A stretch of DNA of 64,000 nt from Agrypnia vestita (Eukaryota > Arthropoda > Insecta > Trichoptera > Phryganeidae), in the NCBI GenBank assembly GCA_016648135.1, contig JADDOH010023185.1:18003-82002 (forward strand). Direction: 5' to 3'. The notes below the pieces were generated by a model. That model searched no databases. It saw only the letters and a list, made by a program, of their open reading frames with translations, and was not told the origin of the DNA. The position numbers and the translations under genes were made by a program. Below are positions 10,503 through 23,120 of this stretch, in pieces (the first letter of the stretch is position 1; each line of letters begins with the position of its first letter).

Positions 10503-11756
10503 TCAAAATTTCACAGAACTTTGCTCTGAAAAATTAAAACTTCACAAATATGAATGTGTTCTTGAATATAAATACATTTCATTTACATTACGTTATATGA
10601 ATGTTTTATTTACAATTCCTTATTTCCTTACTTTTTATTTCATCTTATTAAATTTATAAACAAGATGTAAAAGGTAGGTTTTATATTCAACCACTCCTAT
10701 GAACATTCAAATTCACTAGTCGTAAATTATTATATTCAGGTGCACTTTTCTCTCGTATATTCATTAGTCTCAGATACATTCAAATATACTTATTCCAACG
10801 GTCTCAGATACAATCTAAAACTCGTATTTTTGCATCCGATATTTCATACGAGAATAATTAAATTTACTTACCATTTTCTCGTGTTGTGTTGTATGAAAAA
10901 GAATGCCGGTTTTGCATGTGAAAATAAATATATCTAATCAATTACGGGTTTCACCGGAGGTGATAAAATTTGTAAAAGTGGTAAAACGTGAACATGACCG
11001 ATAATATTTTTTTTCCCATTTCATTCAGTTTCATAATACTATGAGAGAATACGTTGAAGTGAATGAGATCATTAAATAAATTGGTTTCAATAAAATAATT
11101 TTGAGAGAGCATCCCGAAGAAATTACTTTTCTAAGTATCTAACCGTTGAATTATAGATTCATATAAAAGGTCGTTTGCGCAAATTTAACCTTAAAATATA
11201 TCAGTATTATTATGTATAATTCGGGCAAAGTTTTCAAATAAAATTCAAATTTCAATCCAACTTTCATAACTCTTTAAATTGAATTATGATCTGAAAACAA
11301 TAAAATAGCATTCATGGTGAATACAAAGTGATATAGAAAAATACATTTGAATTAAAAATACAAAATTTTTAAATATTTAAGTTTTAAACTTTAAATAAAT
11401 AAGAACATTTAAAGATTTTTGCAATATTCTAGATGAAGGATATCAACAAGGAATTAAGATATTTTATTAGAATTATACAAAAAATCTTTAAATGAAAGAT
11501 GTAATAATTAGCGTAAATGATTATAAAATATTTTTCCAATTGGATTGTACAAAATTGAAGCAAAATTTGTATAAAGTCCGATTCAAAATGGTCCCATCTG
11601 CGACTGAATTACTTATTGATATATATTAAACATAATCCTATAATGTATTTTTGTATAAATCGGATAACATCTCAAACAATTTTTAGATTTTTTTTATTAT
11701 TATAATTTTATCAAAACCCAAAATATTGTAAGTAGCCCTTTTTATATGTTATATGT
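10503..11756. other. AT-rich stretch with a small hairpin
   Basis: No gene. At 11407-11494 the 15-base word CATTTAAAGATTTTT and its complement AAAAATCTTTAAATG face each other across about 58 bases, a possible tiny palindromic element. The rest is AT-rich background. Confidence 0.5.
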
Positions 11757-11972
11757 AGAGTATAAAAACAAGAGCAGCAACATCCAAAAAAAAATGCAGT
11801 CGTAGAGGATTACTAATTTAAAATGTACTGAATTATAGTTTTTATCCTTCCAAAATCATGAATGATATACATTTTTTCTATATGTTTCTAATAAAATCTC
11901 GAAAAATAAGTAATCCTCGAAGACTGCATTCAATTTTATTTTTTGGATATTGCTGCCTATCCTTTTATAGCC
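11757..11972. repeat. Palindromic MITE-like element, ~215 bp
   Basis: Inverted arms at about 11757-11815 and 11909-11972 share GCAGCAACATCC / GGATATTGCTGC, ATGCAGTC / GACTGCAT and GAGGATTACT / AGTAATCCTC. The spacer is about 90 bases. It has no ORF, target duplications are unclear, and the family is unknown. Confidence 0.65.
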
Positions 11973-13158
11973 CACAATTATAATATGGGATTATTTTGAT
12001 GTGTGCTTATGATATGTCCTTACATTAATCCAGATATTGCTTACGTTGTAAGGTAACCCGAATAATGATTATTATTATAAATTAATATCTCTTCTATTAT
12101 CGTTGTTTCCCCCCGAATAAACAACAAAAGTGTCCTCAGTACTTTGATATCCTATTATATAGAGAGCAATGTCAGGGGGATCTTTATTATTAACATATAA
12201 TTCATTAAACCATGATTAGGTACCATCACCAAATAAACCACGAACAACGTGGATAGCCTCTGATAGTCAGATCTTTAAAATTATAACAACCATGGTTATG
12301 GTCCAAAACAGAACAAAGTGGCGTGCACTGATTAGATTAGATTAGAAGAAGATGGACATCAAAATCCCAGACCTTTTTTGCAGAGCAAAAAGCTTCTTAA
12401 ACAATATAACTTTTTTTTTAAATGTTAAAAAGAAATTGTTATTACAATTGGCATTATATGCTCGTTGCTTCTAAATTAAAAATTATTACATTTAAATATT
12501 TATAATTAATTTATTTATTATACTTACTTATATAATTTATTATACATATATAATTTATTATACTTACAAAACCAACATGAAAAATATTCAATATTTAGGT
12601 ACAAATTTCCTATTTATGATATTAAAGTGTTAACAATATTAAGAAAAAGGGGCATAAAAGAGTTTTTTGTAGCTGTGATAAGATAAATATTAAGATAAAT
12701 TAAATATATTAAATATCTAACATAGAAGTATGCACAGGAAACCCGATCTTCCCTTCTAATCCCGTCGCACATTCCCCTTCACCCTCTCCACTCGCTATTA
12801 AAGTAAGTTAAAGTAAATTTTTATATTCAGTGGAAAATTTGTAATTGGCATTATTGTAAAAAACATTATTTAATATTTTTAAGATTGTTGTTTTGTTGTT
12901 AATTTTTCCCAAAACAAAATAAATAAATAAAATCATAAAATCAACAGTAAAGAGTTAAAAGCATAGAAAAATTTATTCACAAAGTATACAGATATAACAA
13001 CAAAGCTTGTTATATAAAACGTTTCAAGAAAATTACCCAAATTCACGTAGGTATTTACAAACCATTCAACGACTAAGAGTGCTTTCCTCAATTTTCAATT
13101 TTCTCCGTTCCATGCATGCATCAATAAATTTATCACCATATAAAAATATAAAATCTGG
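11973..13158. other. AT-rich stretch, no gene seen
   Basis: Contains the isolated hAT-like end word TGGCGTGCACTG at 12318-12329 and several TTATTTA/ATAAATA runs. Bases 12890-12935, read on the minus strand, are a TTTATTTATTT-rich tail that may be the 3' end of the LINE ORF lying just to the right. Confidence 0.45.
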
Positions 13159-14015
13159 TCAAAGGTGTAGGAGAATCCCGCTTCGGAAAACCCCCTCAGA
13201 CACATGGAATATATCAATACCCAAAGCAATTTTGTTCAGCATAGCTGTGGCTCTTCCAACAGGCATAACCATCGGCAGGTTGGTCCTGTATATTGGAATG
13301 TGAAACAATCTATGCTGACGATGTCTAGTGTAATTATCAGGAACATACAAACCAATGCTCTGCATAATTTCAGGATTATCGATCATACCGCGCAACAATC
13401 GATAAAAATGTGTAATCAAATACACATTCCTTCTAGTCTCTAGACTATTGTAGCCAAGCATACCCTGGAGAAACTCGGTTGGGTAAAGCCAAGGATAATG
13501 CCCGTACTCTCTCATGTAGAGATATCTCAGAAACTTCTTTTGGACTTTCTCCACCATAAGAGAGTACTTGCCCTCGTGTGGCCCCCAGATCATCGAGCCA
13601 CTCTCGAGTCTACTCCGCACCAAGGAGTTGTAAAGAGTTCTGAGTACGCGGGTATTCTCGAAAACCCTGGCAGTACGCAGAACAAATCCTAACATTCTCA
13701 AAGCATTACCACTGATCGTCTCTATGTGATCGTGAAATGTTAGGTTGCTTACAAATCTAACACCTAGATCTTTAACATTTGATGTTCTTGTCAGATTTTG
13801 ATCGTTCATTTTGTAGCGAAAAAATAGAGTTTTTTGGGCCCTAGTGAAGGATGTAACCGAACACTTGGAAACATTAAACAAAAGTTTATTTTGTCTTCCC
13901 CATTCACATATATTTGATATATCTGCTTGGAGAAGACGAAAATCGTCCAAAGTTGATACCTTTAAGAAAAGCTTTAAGTCATCCGCAAATAACAGAAAGC
14001 GCGAGTTTAAGATTA
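13159..14015 (-). pseudogene. Jockey-like LINE reverse transcriptase, C-terminal fragment
   Basis: The minus-strand frame is open for over 270 codons from about 14015 to a stop at 13159. It begins with the RT active-site box FLLFADDLKLFLK (near 13960-13995). Next come the thumb-region motifs NKLLFNVSKC, VKDLGVRF and RTLYNSLVRSRLESGSMIWGP, then QKKFLRYLYMREY and the typical C-terminal region. Everything upstream of the catalytic ADD box (endonuclease, RT motifs A and B) is missing; a different repeat abuts at about 14020. The 263-codon open frame is unusually well kept for a fragment. I place it in the jockey/CR1 group by motif style, not by a tree. Confidence 0.85.
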
Positions 14016-14017
14016 CA

Positions 14018-14150
14018 TCAAGTGGGACCCACTATAGACCCAGGGGCCTTCTACTTGCAAAAGCTTCCGTTTTGGCCCTTATCTTTCGAAATCCAGATTG
14101 GCATTGCTTAAACGCTAAAACGGCATCCTCGCTACGCTGCAGATGAAGAA
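14018..14150 (-). repeat. Peptide-coding repeat, copy B (unknown family)
   Basis: On the minus strand the reading frame gives LQRSEDAVLAFKQCQSGFRK followed by IRAKTEAFASRRPLGL, a stop, then WVPL. The plus-strand copy at 17232-17365 gives LQRRSKETDLALKQCQTGWR, AFSRRMALGLWWVPL in the same register. Conservation at the protein level in two diverged copies suggests it was coding. I do not recognise the protein. It abuts the LINE fragment above. Confidence 0.6.
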
Positions 14151-14290
14151 AATGCAAATTCACTAGGTGGAAGTCCAGTAAGAAAAAGTTCAGATCCGAC
14201 TCGATGGACTGACCAGATTATGCTACTGACTTTCCTGTTGGCACGGCTATCTTAACAGCGAGCTGCTGAGAAAATTGAAAGAAAATCATT
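14151..14290 (+). pseudogene. LINE C-terminal scrap (TRWTDQI motif)
   Basis: A plus-strand frame reads SPVRKSSDPTRWTDQIMLL. The TRW-D/E-DQI pattern preceded by a basic GRP-like stretch is typical of the extreme C terminus of several insect LINE ORF2 proteins. The fragment is short and has stops soon afterwards, so confidence is low. Confidence 0.4.
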
Positions 14291-15280
14291 TAAGTTATCA
14301 GACCACAAACCATGATTCTTGGTAACGAGAAAAAAAAATGGATTTCAAAGAAAAGACTGCACTACTTTCCCAATTCTTGTGAAAAATATATTTGCTATTT
14401 TTAAATTGAAGCAAAATCATGTTCATAACAAAATAAATAATATTTTAAGGAAGAGGCGGAAAAAAATGGCAAAGTATCTCACTGGAGTAGAAATAAGATA
14501 TTAAATAAAGATTTTTCACTAAACATACGCCTGTTATTTGAATATTGCCACATTTCATCAATTGTGTATTATGAAATCAATATAACGTGACATGTAAAAA
14601 ATATAAAACTCATTAATATATTCGAGATTGGGAAATATAAAAGCATGTATATTAAATTTATTTTGTCTGTAATAAGCAACCCGGGGAACCTAGCTGCAAC
14701 AAAGTTTAAGTCGAAAAAATGTCATTCCCACGGGTTGCACAGGATTTGGAAGAAAACTAGAGACTTCTTTATCGAATAGAATTCAAAAATATACAAACAA
14801 AACTTTTTTACGTTAATATTGTTCCATGACGAAGTAGGTTCACGCATTTATATCTATGAAAACTAAAATAACTATACTAAAAAAAAATTTAAATTAGGTT
14901 AAAAAAACTACGCTTTAGGACATTTATGTTAATAAACCATAAATTATTTACGGAATAATAATAGGGAGTACAATTAAAACAAACAAGTTTGCTGTCGAGC
15001 AACAAATTTAGCTTCCAAATGAAGAAGTTTCAGTGTCGGAAGTTTAAAGAATGAACTTGTATACCTACTGTCTAACAATTATATCCTTTTCACTTGCTAA
15101 ACTTCTTGGTACGGTCAATACACTGTCCCTTTGTTATCTCGTGTTCAAATATTTGAATTTGAATTTTAATTAATTTTTTGTCAACTTTTTACTATTTTTG
15201 AGCCAAGCAGAAATGTACATAATTGCTTTTTTATTAAAAAAAAATAGTTACTCGATTTTTATAAACTTGATATAGTTGTC
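14291..15280. other. AT-rich stretch, no gene seen
   Basis: No coding features or repeats. Bases 14680-14765 have mixed composition but no assignable content. Confidence 0.4.
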
Positions 15281-15680
15281 GTGGATACTTTAAAGAAGAA
15301 AATGTGTAGAGTTCAGAAGTTTGGAGCAACAGCGAATCATCGATACCGGATTCATATGCAAGCCGGATACGTTCATGCTGGAGGTAATTCTTCTTTCATG
15401 AATAATAGCGCATTCCCTCACTCTCCGGCATACCGCCGAGCTAGGTGTTGCTGTGATCCGAAGGAGATCCGAAGACTATGAATAGTATTTCTTTCGTTGT
15501 CTTTCATTGCATTCAGAGCTGGAATGAAAGTCGATGGATTTTTAAATTACTCGATAGGAAAAAATGGCACTTATTTTCAAAACAAATTATTGTCTGTGTA
15601 GCATCCGTCATTTATGCTATCAAGACGCTAGATGGCGCTGTTTTCACAGCCTTTAACTCGCGGCCGAAATCACGTTAACG
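15281..15680. other. Moderate-GC stretch, no confident gene
   Basis: Two adjoining plus-strand open frames of 66 codons each occur here, with no domains, no good splice context and low-complexity ends. I treat them as chance frames. Near the right end lies a CTCF-like word, annotated separately. Confidence 0.35.
15627..15640 (+). promoter_or_regulatory. CTCF-like binding motif
   Basis: GCTAGATGGCGCTG resembles the known CTCF consensus core (YAGRKGGCGC, with AGATGGCGCT-like words in insects). The related word GACGCTAGATGGC is found again on the minus strand at 47892-47904. A single motif match is weak evidence of binding. Confidence 0.35.
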
Positions 15681-15934
15681 AAACTAACGCCACCAAATTA
15701 AGTAAAATTTCAGCAATTAGAGATCTATGGTCATTTATATTAGCAGAAACAGTGAGTTCACTCATATTGTACTGGTATTAATCACAAATATGATAATTTC
15801 ATTGTTTATCTGTCTGTCTTAAAGTCCGTAAATTTCTGGAATTAAAACATTATACAACTAGTTTCATACTGTTTTAATTCCTTCAAAAATGATGGAACTT
15901 CTGTTCGCGTCTTTGGTAAGCCCTAGTATATACA

Positions 15935-16570
15935 AGGTGCGGCAAAACACATAGTGCATTTTTGAAGGGCTACTAAAAAAAACGGCGCAAATTACAGAAA
16001 TGAAATTTATTTTATTTTATTTAGTACATAATGCCGTTTTATGCATCAAGTGTTAAAGATGATAGCCCCCAGCAGCGGTACATTAATGAAGGCGATTTCT
16101 GAAGTTTTCAACTGCATTTTGGCACATCTAGATGGGCATAGCGGCGATTTCTTCCCGAATTCGATCCTTTAGTTCTTTCAAGGTGAGAGGCCGATGTTTA
16201 AAAACTTTTTCCTTCAGATAGCCCCGCAGAAAAAAGTCGCGAATGCTGAAATCAGGTGAGCACGCGGGCCATTCCACGTGGGCCATCCCTCGTCTCTCTG
16301 AGGGGTGCTCAGAGAGACAAGGCACGCAGGGAACATCTGTCGCACTTTTGTCATCAAAATTCAAGTAGTATGGGCCGTAGCACCGTCCTGTTGAAACCAA
16401 ATATTTTCCAGATCTGTTTCCTCCATTATACTTCCAATTCAGGTTCAAAAAAATTTTCCAACATGGAAACATAACCTTGAGCGATGACAGTCACGTTCGT
16501 CCATTCTCCTCGAAAAAATACGGTCCAATCACCCCAAATTTGGAAATCGCACACCAAACAATCACTTTTG
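15935..16570 (-). pseudogene. Tc1/mariner-superfamily transposase relic
   Basis: Minus-strand frames give, in order, FGVIGPYFFEENGRTVTV, then QQDGATAHTT (second catalytic Asp) after a frameshift. After another shift comes VEWPACSPDFSIRDFFLRGY (third catalytic acidic position), then LKEKVFKHRPLTLKELKDRI. A C-terminal piece MCQNAVENFRNRL...AAGGYHL follows past a stop. At least three frameshifts or stops make it dead, and the N-terminal DNA-binding half is missing. The plus-strand left boundary GGTGCGGCAAAA at 15940 looks like a terminal repeat. The transposase would cut and paste the element at TA sites. Confidence 0.85.
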
Positions 16571-17231
16571 GAAAGTGAAGAGATCTAAGATCTAAGAACT
16601 GACAAAAAGAATTTGAGGTAAGGACAAACGCATTATGCATACCTAGGCCCAAAAATAAATAGCTTTAAAAAAATGAGACAACATGCTCTAAAAAAACAAT
16701 TAAATCGAAAACTCATTGACGTAGTGCGAGAACTATCTGAGAAAACCCTAAAATGAATTTCTGTGTAATGTATTTTTTCTCGATGTTTTTTGCTTATTAA
16801 AAAAAATTATTTTATATTTTGTAATTATATTTTATTTTGATTTCTCTTTTTGTTTTACCTTACCTTACCAATAATTTTGTATTTCTGTTTCTTATTATTT
16901 TATCAAATTTAAATTTATTATAATATATTTGTTGCTCTGTAAATAGTTAACTGCCTTCAAACAGATAATCCCTAGTTAGGCAGTCGAAGTGTAACACAAT
17001 ACAAAAAATAATATATAAATAAAACTATTATTAATATTATTATATTATTACTTATTTTCATGCTTTGTTATTAACTGATGTTTGATATTTAGGCTTTCAT
17101 ATTTTTTCTCCCTATATTTCTCTGTTTTTTTTTGTATTTTGTTATTTACTTTTAATGGATTGTTTTTCCCGACGCACTCCAGAGACAGTGAAGTAGTTAG
17201 TACAGATTCCTCGCCGCGTCACACGAGTGCT
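16571..17231. other. AT-rich stretch, no gene seen
   Basis: Nothing supported. A hydrophobic open frame begins at 17082 but only because the DNA is T-rich; its downstream part belongs to the peptide-coding repeat. Confidence 0.45.
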
Positions 17232-17365
17232 TTGTATCTTCAGCGGCGTAGCAAAGAGACTGATTTAGCATTAAAACAATGCCAAACTGGTTGGCGAAAG
17301 TGTACGGCCGATACGGGAGCTTTTTCTCGTAGAATGGCCCTGGGTCTGTGGTGGGTCCCACTTCA
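17232..17365 (+). repeat. Peptide-coding repeat, copy A (unknown family)
   Basis: Plus-strand frame: LQRRSKETDLALKQCQTGWR, then KCTADTGAFSRRMALGLWWV and PLHFTSRDN. It is aligned codon for codon with the inverted copy at 14018-14150 (shared KQCQ-G-RK, A-T-AF, RR-LGL, WVPL). No stop is present in this copy. The source protein is not recognised; an exon of an unknown transposon ORF is the simplest reading. Confidence 0.6.
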
Positions 17366-17404
17366 CTTCACTTCTCGTGACAATGTGAATTTTTTTAATT
17401 AAAA

Positions 17405-17545
17405 ATAATAAGTGGCTTGGATATTGGACATAATCATATCAGAAAAACGACTGCCGAGAAGTGTCTTCTTGACAACTCTAGAAGGAAGGCGGCCGGTGGG
17501 TCGCCCTCAACCAAACTGGGACAAACGGCGAAGAATTGTTCCGGG
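17405..17545 (+). pseudogene. LINE ORF2 C-terminal fragment (GRRPVGRP motif)
   Basis: Frames read KWLGYW... with a shift into SEKRLPRSVFLTTLEGRRPV and GRPQPNWDKR. The series W-LGH...LPR-V...EGRRPVGRP-(T/P)-W is the well-known ending of many insect LINE ORF2 proteins. Only this tail survives, lying about 40 bases after the peptide-coding repeat. Confidence 0.75.
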
Positions 17546-20149
17546 GCAATCCTGTGTTTTAAAATGCGGGGCAAACAAGTTGGTCAGCGAGGGTCATAAA
17601 CACTGTACTAGCAAGTTACTTTGCTAAATTGGCTATTAAATCGATATGTTTTATAAATTTAACATTAGGTATAAACCCGATTATTCATTTGATAAATACA
17701 GAATATCTGTATCTTCCCTCGCTGTGACATCTGAGCATGTATTTTTGTTTACAAATGCGTTCGACAGAGTATTGATTATTGTGAGTGTACAAAGCGGATT
17801 AACTCCTGTGTGTCGGTGATGTAAGGTAGGTCTACCTGTCATACAAAATATGAAATATCTACCTTATTTACGAAAACTAAAACGTCACATTTTTTGTAAT
17901 CATCGAATAGACATTTTCACACCAAAATTACTAAATTAAACTGTTAGGAATGTACGGATTTTTTAATTAAAAAATATTTATTCATTACTCTCGTATTTTC
18001 GGCCAGTGTGTAAGAGAGAGCAGTATATTGTGCATCGCAGTTAAATCGAGCAAGAAAGAGCACGACAATACCATACATTTCATGTAGGACAGAGATGGCG
18101 GTTGCTTGGGTTTCGGCGAAACCAAAAACAATATAGAAAGAGTACGATAGAGTCGGGTAACACGTGCTAGACAAAGACGGAGTGCATGCGACTGAAGCGA
18201 GCAGGCGACCGCGTCGTTGTATTCAGTTGCTATTGAAACGTCGGCGGAAGCGCACGCAAATTCGATTTGCCATGATTTTATAATAATTTACTAAAATAAT
18301 GCAAATATGTATATTTACCTTACATAATTATTTAAAGGGACCTTTAAAAAGTCTTATCTGTATTGTATATATGTATACTTTATCACATATTAAAAACTAT
18401 GCCGATTTTTAATCAGGTAACGCTGTGTTACTCCACCGTCCCCAAAGTTTTTATTTAGCACAGTCTTTTAAGAGTTAAGACCCAGTGAAAATGAGCACAG
18501 TTTACATATTATAGCTATGGGAAACCATAGTTAAATCCTGAAGCTGACCTACACCAAAGTTTGATTGACGGCGCCGCATTCAACTTTGCTGTTCATTCAA
18601 GTTTTCTGCAGATAAAATGGTCTGGTTTCAACACCTTTCATCTTCCTGATACTTATAAAAAGTGGTGGTTTATTGCAGTCTAAGGATTAAATTTCGGGCT
18701 ATTATAAGAAACTATGAGTTGCAGTAGTGGCTTCAAGGGATGACCTCTGTGAGACACCAAAAATACATTGAAATTATTTTTTTGACGTAACTACGTTTAA
18801 AATTAGTTACATTTTCATTCTTTTTGGCAAAGGTTGGTAAATATTTCTTATTAAAAATTATTTTGATGATTTCAAAATGGCTATGTTTTGTGCTATTCCG
18901 CCAAGGTCCGCCTCCGCAACACGCGCAGCTGGTGGAAATAATGATGTCGCCAAGGTTAGAGTGCAATGAAAAAGTTAATTATTTTTTTGTAAAATGCAAG
19001 ATAATTTTTTTAAAGAAATATTTTGTGCAAATGATATCAGTTTGAAAATAATTTTAAATTTATTCCTAAAAAAAATCATAATAAATAAAAAGTGTGATAA
19101 TCAAGCGGCACGTTTTATCATAAAAATCAAAATCATAACATAAATAATGTTATTAATAAGATTTAGGCCAATTTTAAAAAATTGGATTAATATTTTTTGA
19201 GATCTCCTCTCCAAAATCTGTAGAGGAAGTTTCGAGAAAAATACAAAAGAATAGTATAGTTAATTTTAAAATTTACTTACCACGCTGGCTTCAAATTGCT
19301 ACAACACAGTCAGTTGAATGTGTGATGACTCAAATTATTTTAAGCACTTCAAGCCGTAGGTAAAAAGTAAAGTTTTCGAAAATTTCAATGTGGTCTAACT
19401 CCTTAATCTTTTGTCTGTTGGCCCTGAACTTTTTTGCCACACTAAGTAAATTTATCTCGACAACATTTATCCACAGATACGTACTGCCTTTATCAATTTT
19501 TGCATCTGCATCAATTGACCTACTGCATCAGTAGCATTCATATTTTGCCGTAAGTTTTCGCTTAAGAATCTGAAACTTTGTACATCATCTTCTTTACTCA
19601 TCATCATCCAAAAGAAAAAGACGCTTGAAAAAGCATTTACTAACTTTGATACAGCAAAATTTGTATCGTATATGCTTCACATACATGCATGTAATTTTAT
19701 TTTAGTTTATTATTTTAATAAATAAAGATTTTTATTTATTAAAATAATAAACAATTAGTAAATAGAAAACAAAAAATCCTACAAAAAGATTAGGAATTAT
19801 CAAAATAATTAAGAAAATTGTTTATACCTATCTTGAGCTGTTTTTTGTAATAAAAATATATAAAACTTGATTTATTTAAGAAAATAAATTATGCTTGATG
19901 AGTTCTAAGAAAATTCACGTTCATCGAAAATATTTGAATCGTGTTAATTGAAAAACAGGACTCATTTATAATAATAAGAATTACAGATGTCAAAAAAACG
20001 TAGTCCTGAAAATTTTCGAAAACCAAATTTTATTATATAATTAAATAATTTGACTTTCAGTTACAATAAATACAGAAAATCTCTTCGTGAACTACCAAAT
20101 AAGCTAAATATATATTATGAGCCAAATAACACCGTTCACATCCGCAAAA
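17546..20149. other. Unassigned stretch, no gene seen
   Basis: Bases 17940-18260 have balanced composition and repeat the word AAAGAGnACGA (18055-18065 and 18135-18145) with related words nearby, suggesting an old repeat. Bases 18420-18650 are also mixed. At 19707-19752 a 20-base AT palindrome (TTTATTATTTTAATAAATAA and its complement) occurs. No exon or RNA gene is supported. Confidence 0.4.
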
Positions 20150-20415
20150 ACAATTAATTAACTGTCGAATCGACCAAGATTTTTAAAGAAAAAATCCTAT
20201 CGCTTGACTCCAATAAATCTGTTGGTCCAGACAACTCCCCCTTCCTCACTCAATCGTAAAAAAATGCCTCTGTATTGCTGAAAGACTTCAAAAAAACAAA
20301 AATCTTCAATAAATCTTTATCAATGACGGGGTATCTCCCTCAAACTTGGAGGTCTCTAGCTACACAACGGATCCTGAAAAAAGGTGATGAAGTTCAGGTG
20401 AATGTATCATGTCAG
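20150..20415 (+). pseudogene. LINE reverse transcriptase, N-terminal finger fragment
   Basis: Plus-strand frames read LSLDSNKSVGPDNSPFLTQS, then after a stop ASVLLKDF...IFNKSLSMTGYLPQTWRS, then RILKKGDE. This matches the RT entry region of jockey/CR1-type LINEs, where K-S-GPDGIP is followed by FN-SL--G--P--WK and P--KKGD. Frameshifts and stops are present, and motifs A to C are absent. Confidence 0.75.
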
Positions 20416-23056
20416 GTTTTCATATTATTATTTGCTTTAAAGCTGGATTATTACTACTTATTAGCTTTAGACAACGATTAAATTATGTACTTAGAAGAAA
20501 ACATCGCTTTTAAATGTGTATTGTATATGCACTCACGAATTAATAAATTATGCTCTACGAATAATTTACAGAGCAATATATAATTTTATTAGAAGAGAGC
20601 AATCATTTTTGATAACACAGACAAAATATACCGTGATATTTTCAGATTAGCGCTTGTAATATATTTTTTTAGCTGATTTTACTTATAGTACCTTCCAAAA
20701 TAAACTGCTTTATTATTGAATTATGTTATTTAATCCGTATGGTTATTAGCTGTATTGGAGAGATTAAATTAAATAATTTAGAAATAACACATTAATAGAT
20801 CAAAAAATATATTGCGATGGGTGCTCTCGGGCATCTTGTTCTAATGCAGGAACCCAAGAGATGGAACATCCATCAACCAACTTAACCGGCAATGCACACT
20901 TGCGTGGATTCTTTTTACCTGAAAATATATCACAATTTTACTGATAAAAAAATATTGATCAAGGTATTGAGATTTGTGTTTTCGGGAAGATGAAAAAATA
21001 AAATATTTTGTGCTACAATAATACAAAACAATTTACTACAACAAAAAAGTAACATCCATCCATGTGCTCAATCTTAAATAATTTGCACCATAGCCCCCTT
21101 TTAAATATTACAAAGATTACACAATATCAGTAATTTTGGGAAATAAATCTTTCTAAAAATATTAATTCTAACAATTCCATGTCATATAAAAACCTAGTTT
21201 TAAATCCCTTTAAAAATAATAGAAAATAAACTCCAATTAAAATTTATTCTAACCCAACAACTTCAATTACCTACCTCACCACGTGATGACAATTACCAGA
21301 TAACAGGAACTAACACTTCCCTCTAGTAATTTCCATTATAATTTGTTTATTCCCTTTATTTATTGCATCATCCGAAAATATAGCATTATTGATATTTAAA
21401 AATGAAGGTGCTCAAAATACAAATTAAATTTCAAACAATAACAGGAAAAAAAATCTTACGGTGACATTTAAAATTTAACTGGCAAATCAAATACATTATA
21501 TTATGCATGGAGCAGGCAAATATTACACACACGATGCAAAAAAAATCACAATGTAACACTTGAATAAGCAAAACTTTCCCGCCGTGGCATCTTCAGAATG
21601 AAATATCCGACTACCGACATCTTTATCCCTTGTGATGTACCATGTTTCGGTCCTGGTTCAACATCGAAAACGCCAACGCTACTACTAACGGCCATGTACC
21701 TCGTCAAACTATCTTTCCTGCCGCATTCAGCAACGGCCATTGAGATGTATACAGGCAATCATTGCTTTGACGCCATTGCATCGCCATTCAAGAACATGTT
21801 TTGTTATGTATCACATTCTATATAAACATAATTACGTAATCGGAAAGAGGTTTTGCTCACAAGCGTGTCAGTCACATGTTGGCTGTGATGGCTCTGATTT
21901 TGAGATGAGTCGGCCGACAGGAATAGAGAAAATCTTTCGCAACATGAATTCCAAAGATAACTTAGAGCTGTAGAACGCAGGTGCAGCGGTAATGAGTGCG
22001 TTCACCATAAAAATACCTCGCTCTGCGAATTCTTTTATTTATACCATGCATAATGTCACAATACGTGTAGGTACTCATTATAGATAATTTAAAGGTATGG
22101 CGAGTTATGAATATTTGCTAATTAAATGTCAGAAATGTTATTTCATGATTTTTTATTAATTATTTTATTATATAATTCTAGCAAACAAACCAATGTACGT
22201 ACCTAAAATTATGTTTGTCGTATTGTTAAAAAAGAGAATCATCGTTTGAAGGAAACCCAATGATGCCGCTGGCAATTAGATTTTACAAACATCAAAAGAA
22301 TGTTTAAATATTTGTCCGTATTTTTTTTATTAAAATAGTCTCGAGACCTTACGTACTTCAAGGTATTAAGATATTCTTATTATTTACAAAATAATTGTAC
22401 CAAATTTAAAGCTAATTATGGTACTTAAGGGGATGGTACTTAATTATGATAAAAATAAGATCTCCTTAATAGTCAAAAGTAGGTATTTTAAATTCATTTA
22501 GTCAGGCTCTTGATAAAATTTCGGTAAACTGATCAAGAAGCTACAGATTTAATAAGAAAGCTACAGATTTAATATGAAAGGGGTGCAGATTATTAAATTT
22601 TGTGGATGAAAAAATCTGTTAAATCTCTTTACTCGGATATTATATTATTTTTATTAAATTTGAAAACAAATTGTTCACAAGATCACATAAATTGCCTTAT
22701 AGCCGTTAGTTTCTTGGAAAATAAATGTATTTACGATGGGATTAACTTGTCGATGATCTGATCCAATTAGCACATTCACATAAATAGAAGATTTATCGTA
22801 GCCTTCTAATCGTAGTCTACAACACACCTTGAAAGATGATATCTTTATCACTATTAACATCGCGTACTACGGATTGGCCGAATTTTGTTTGGCTGTTTTA
22901 TATTATACGATATAAACAAAACGAACAGACCTTCTATGATGTATATCTACATTATTTGTACGTATTTTTTTTTTCATTTTACTTTATAAACAATATTTAT
23001 ATTTTATATACAATATGCACATAAAACAATAAATTCCAACATATATGTCATATATG
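20416..23056. other. Unassigned stretch with one weak gene candidate
   Basis: Mostly AT-rich. Bases 21540-22030 are more balanced and contain overlapping frames on both strands. The minus-strand frame 21546-21758 (70 codons) starts about 70 bases downstream of TTTATATAG (minus strand, near 21825), which could be a promoter TATA box. The peptide has no known domain and the plus strand is equally open, so I do not call a gene. Confidence 0.35.
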
Positions 23057-23120
23057 TGAATACCGTAGATTATCGACCATACAAAACCTTTATAATTGAT
23101 AGTCTACGGTATTCATAAAG
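23057..23120. repeat. Short hairpin, 64 bp
   Basis: GAATACCGTAGA and its complement TCTACGGTATTC flank a loop of about 30 bases with a further partly paired GATTATCGA. It could be a small palindromic element; there is no ORF. Confidence 0.55.

Noticed and set aside
19707..19752. AT palindrome as a transposon
   Set aside because: Pure A/T words of 20 bases can arise by slippage in this AT-rich background; no defined ends.
21546..21758. 70-codon minus-strand frame downstream of a TATA-like word
   Set aside because: No domain, an equally long frame on the other strand, and no splice or conservation evidence. Kept only as a weak candidate in the notes.
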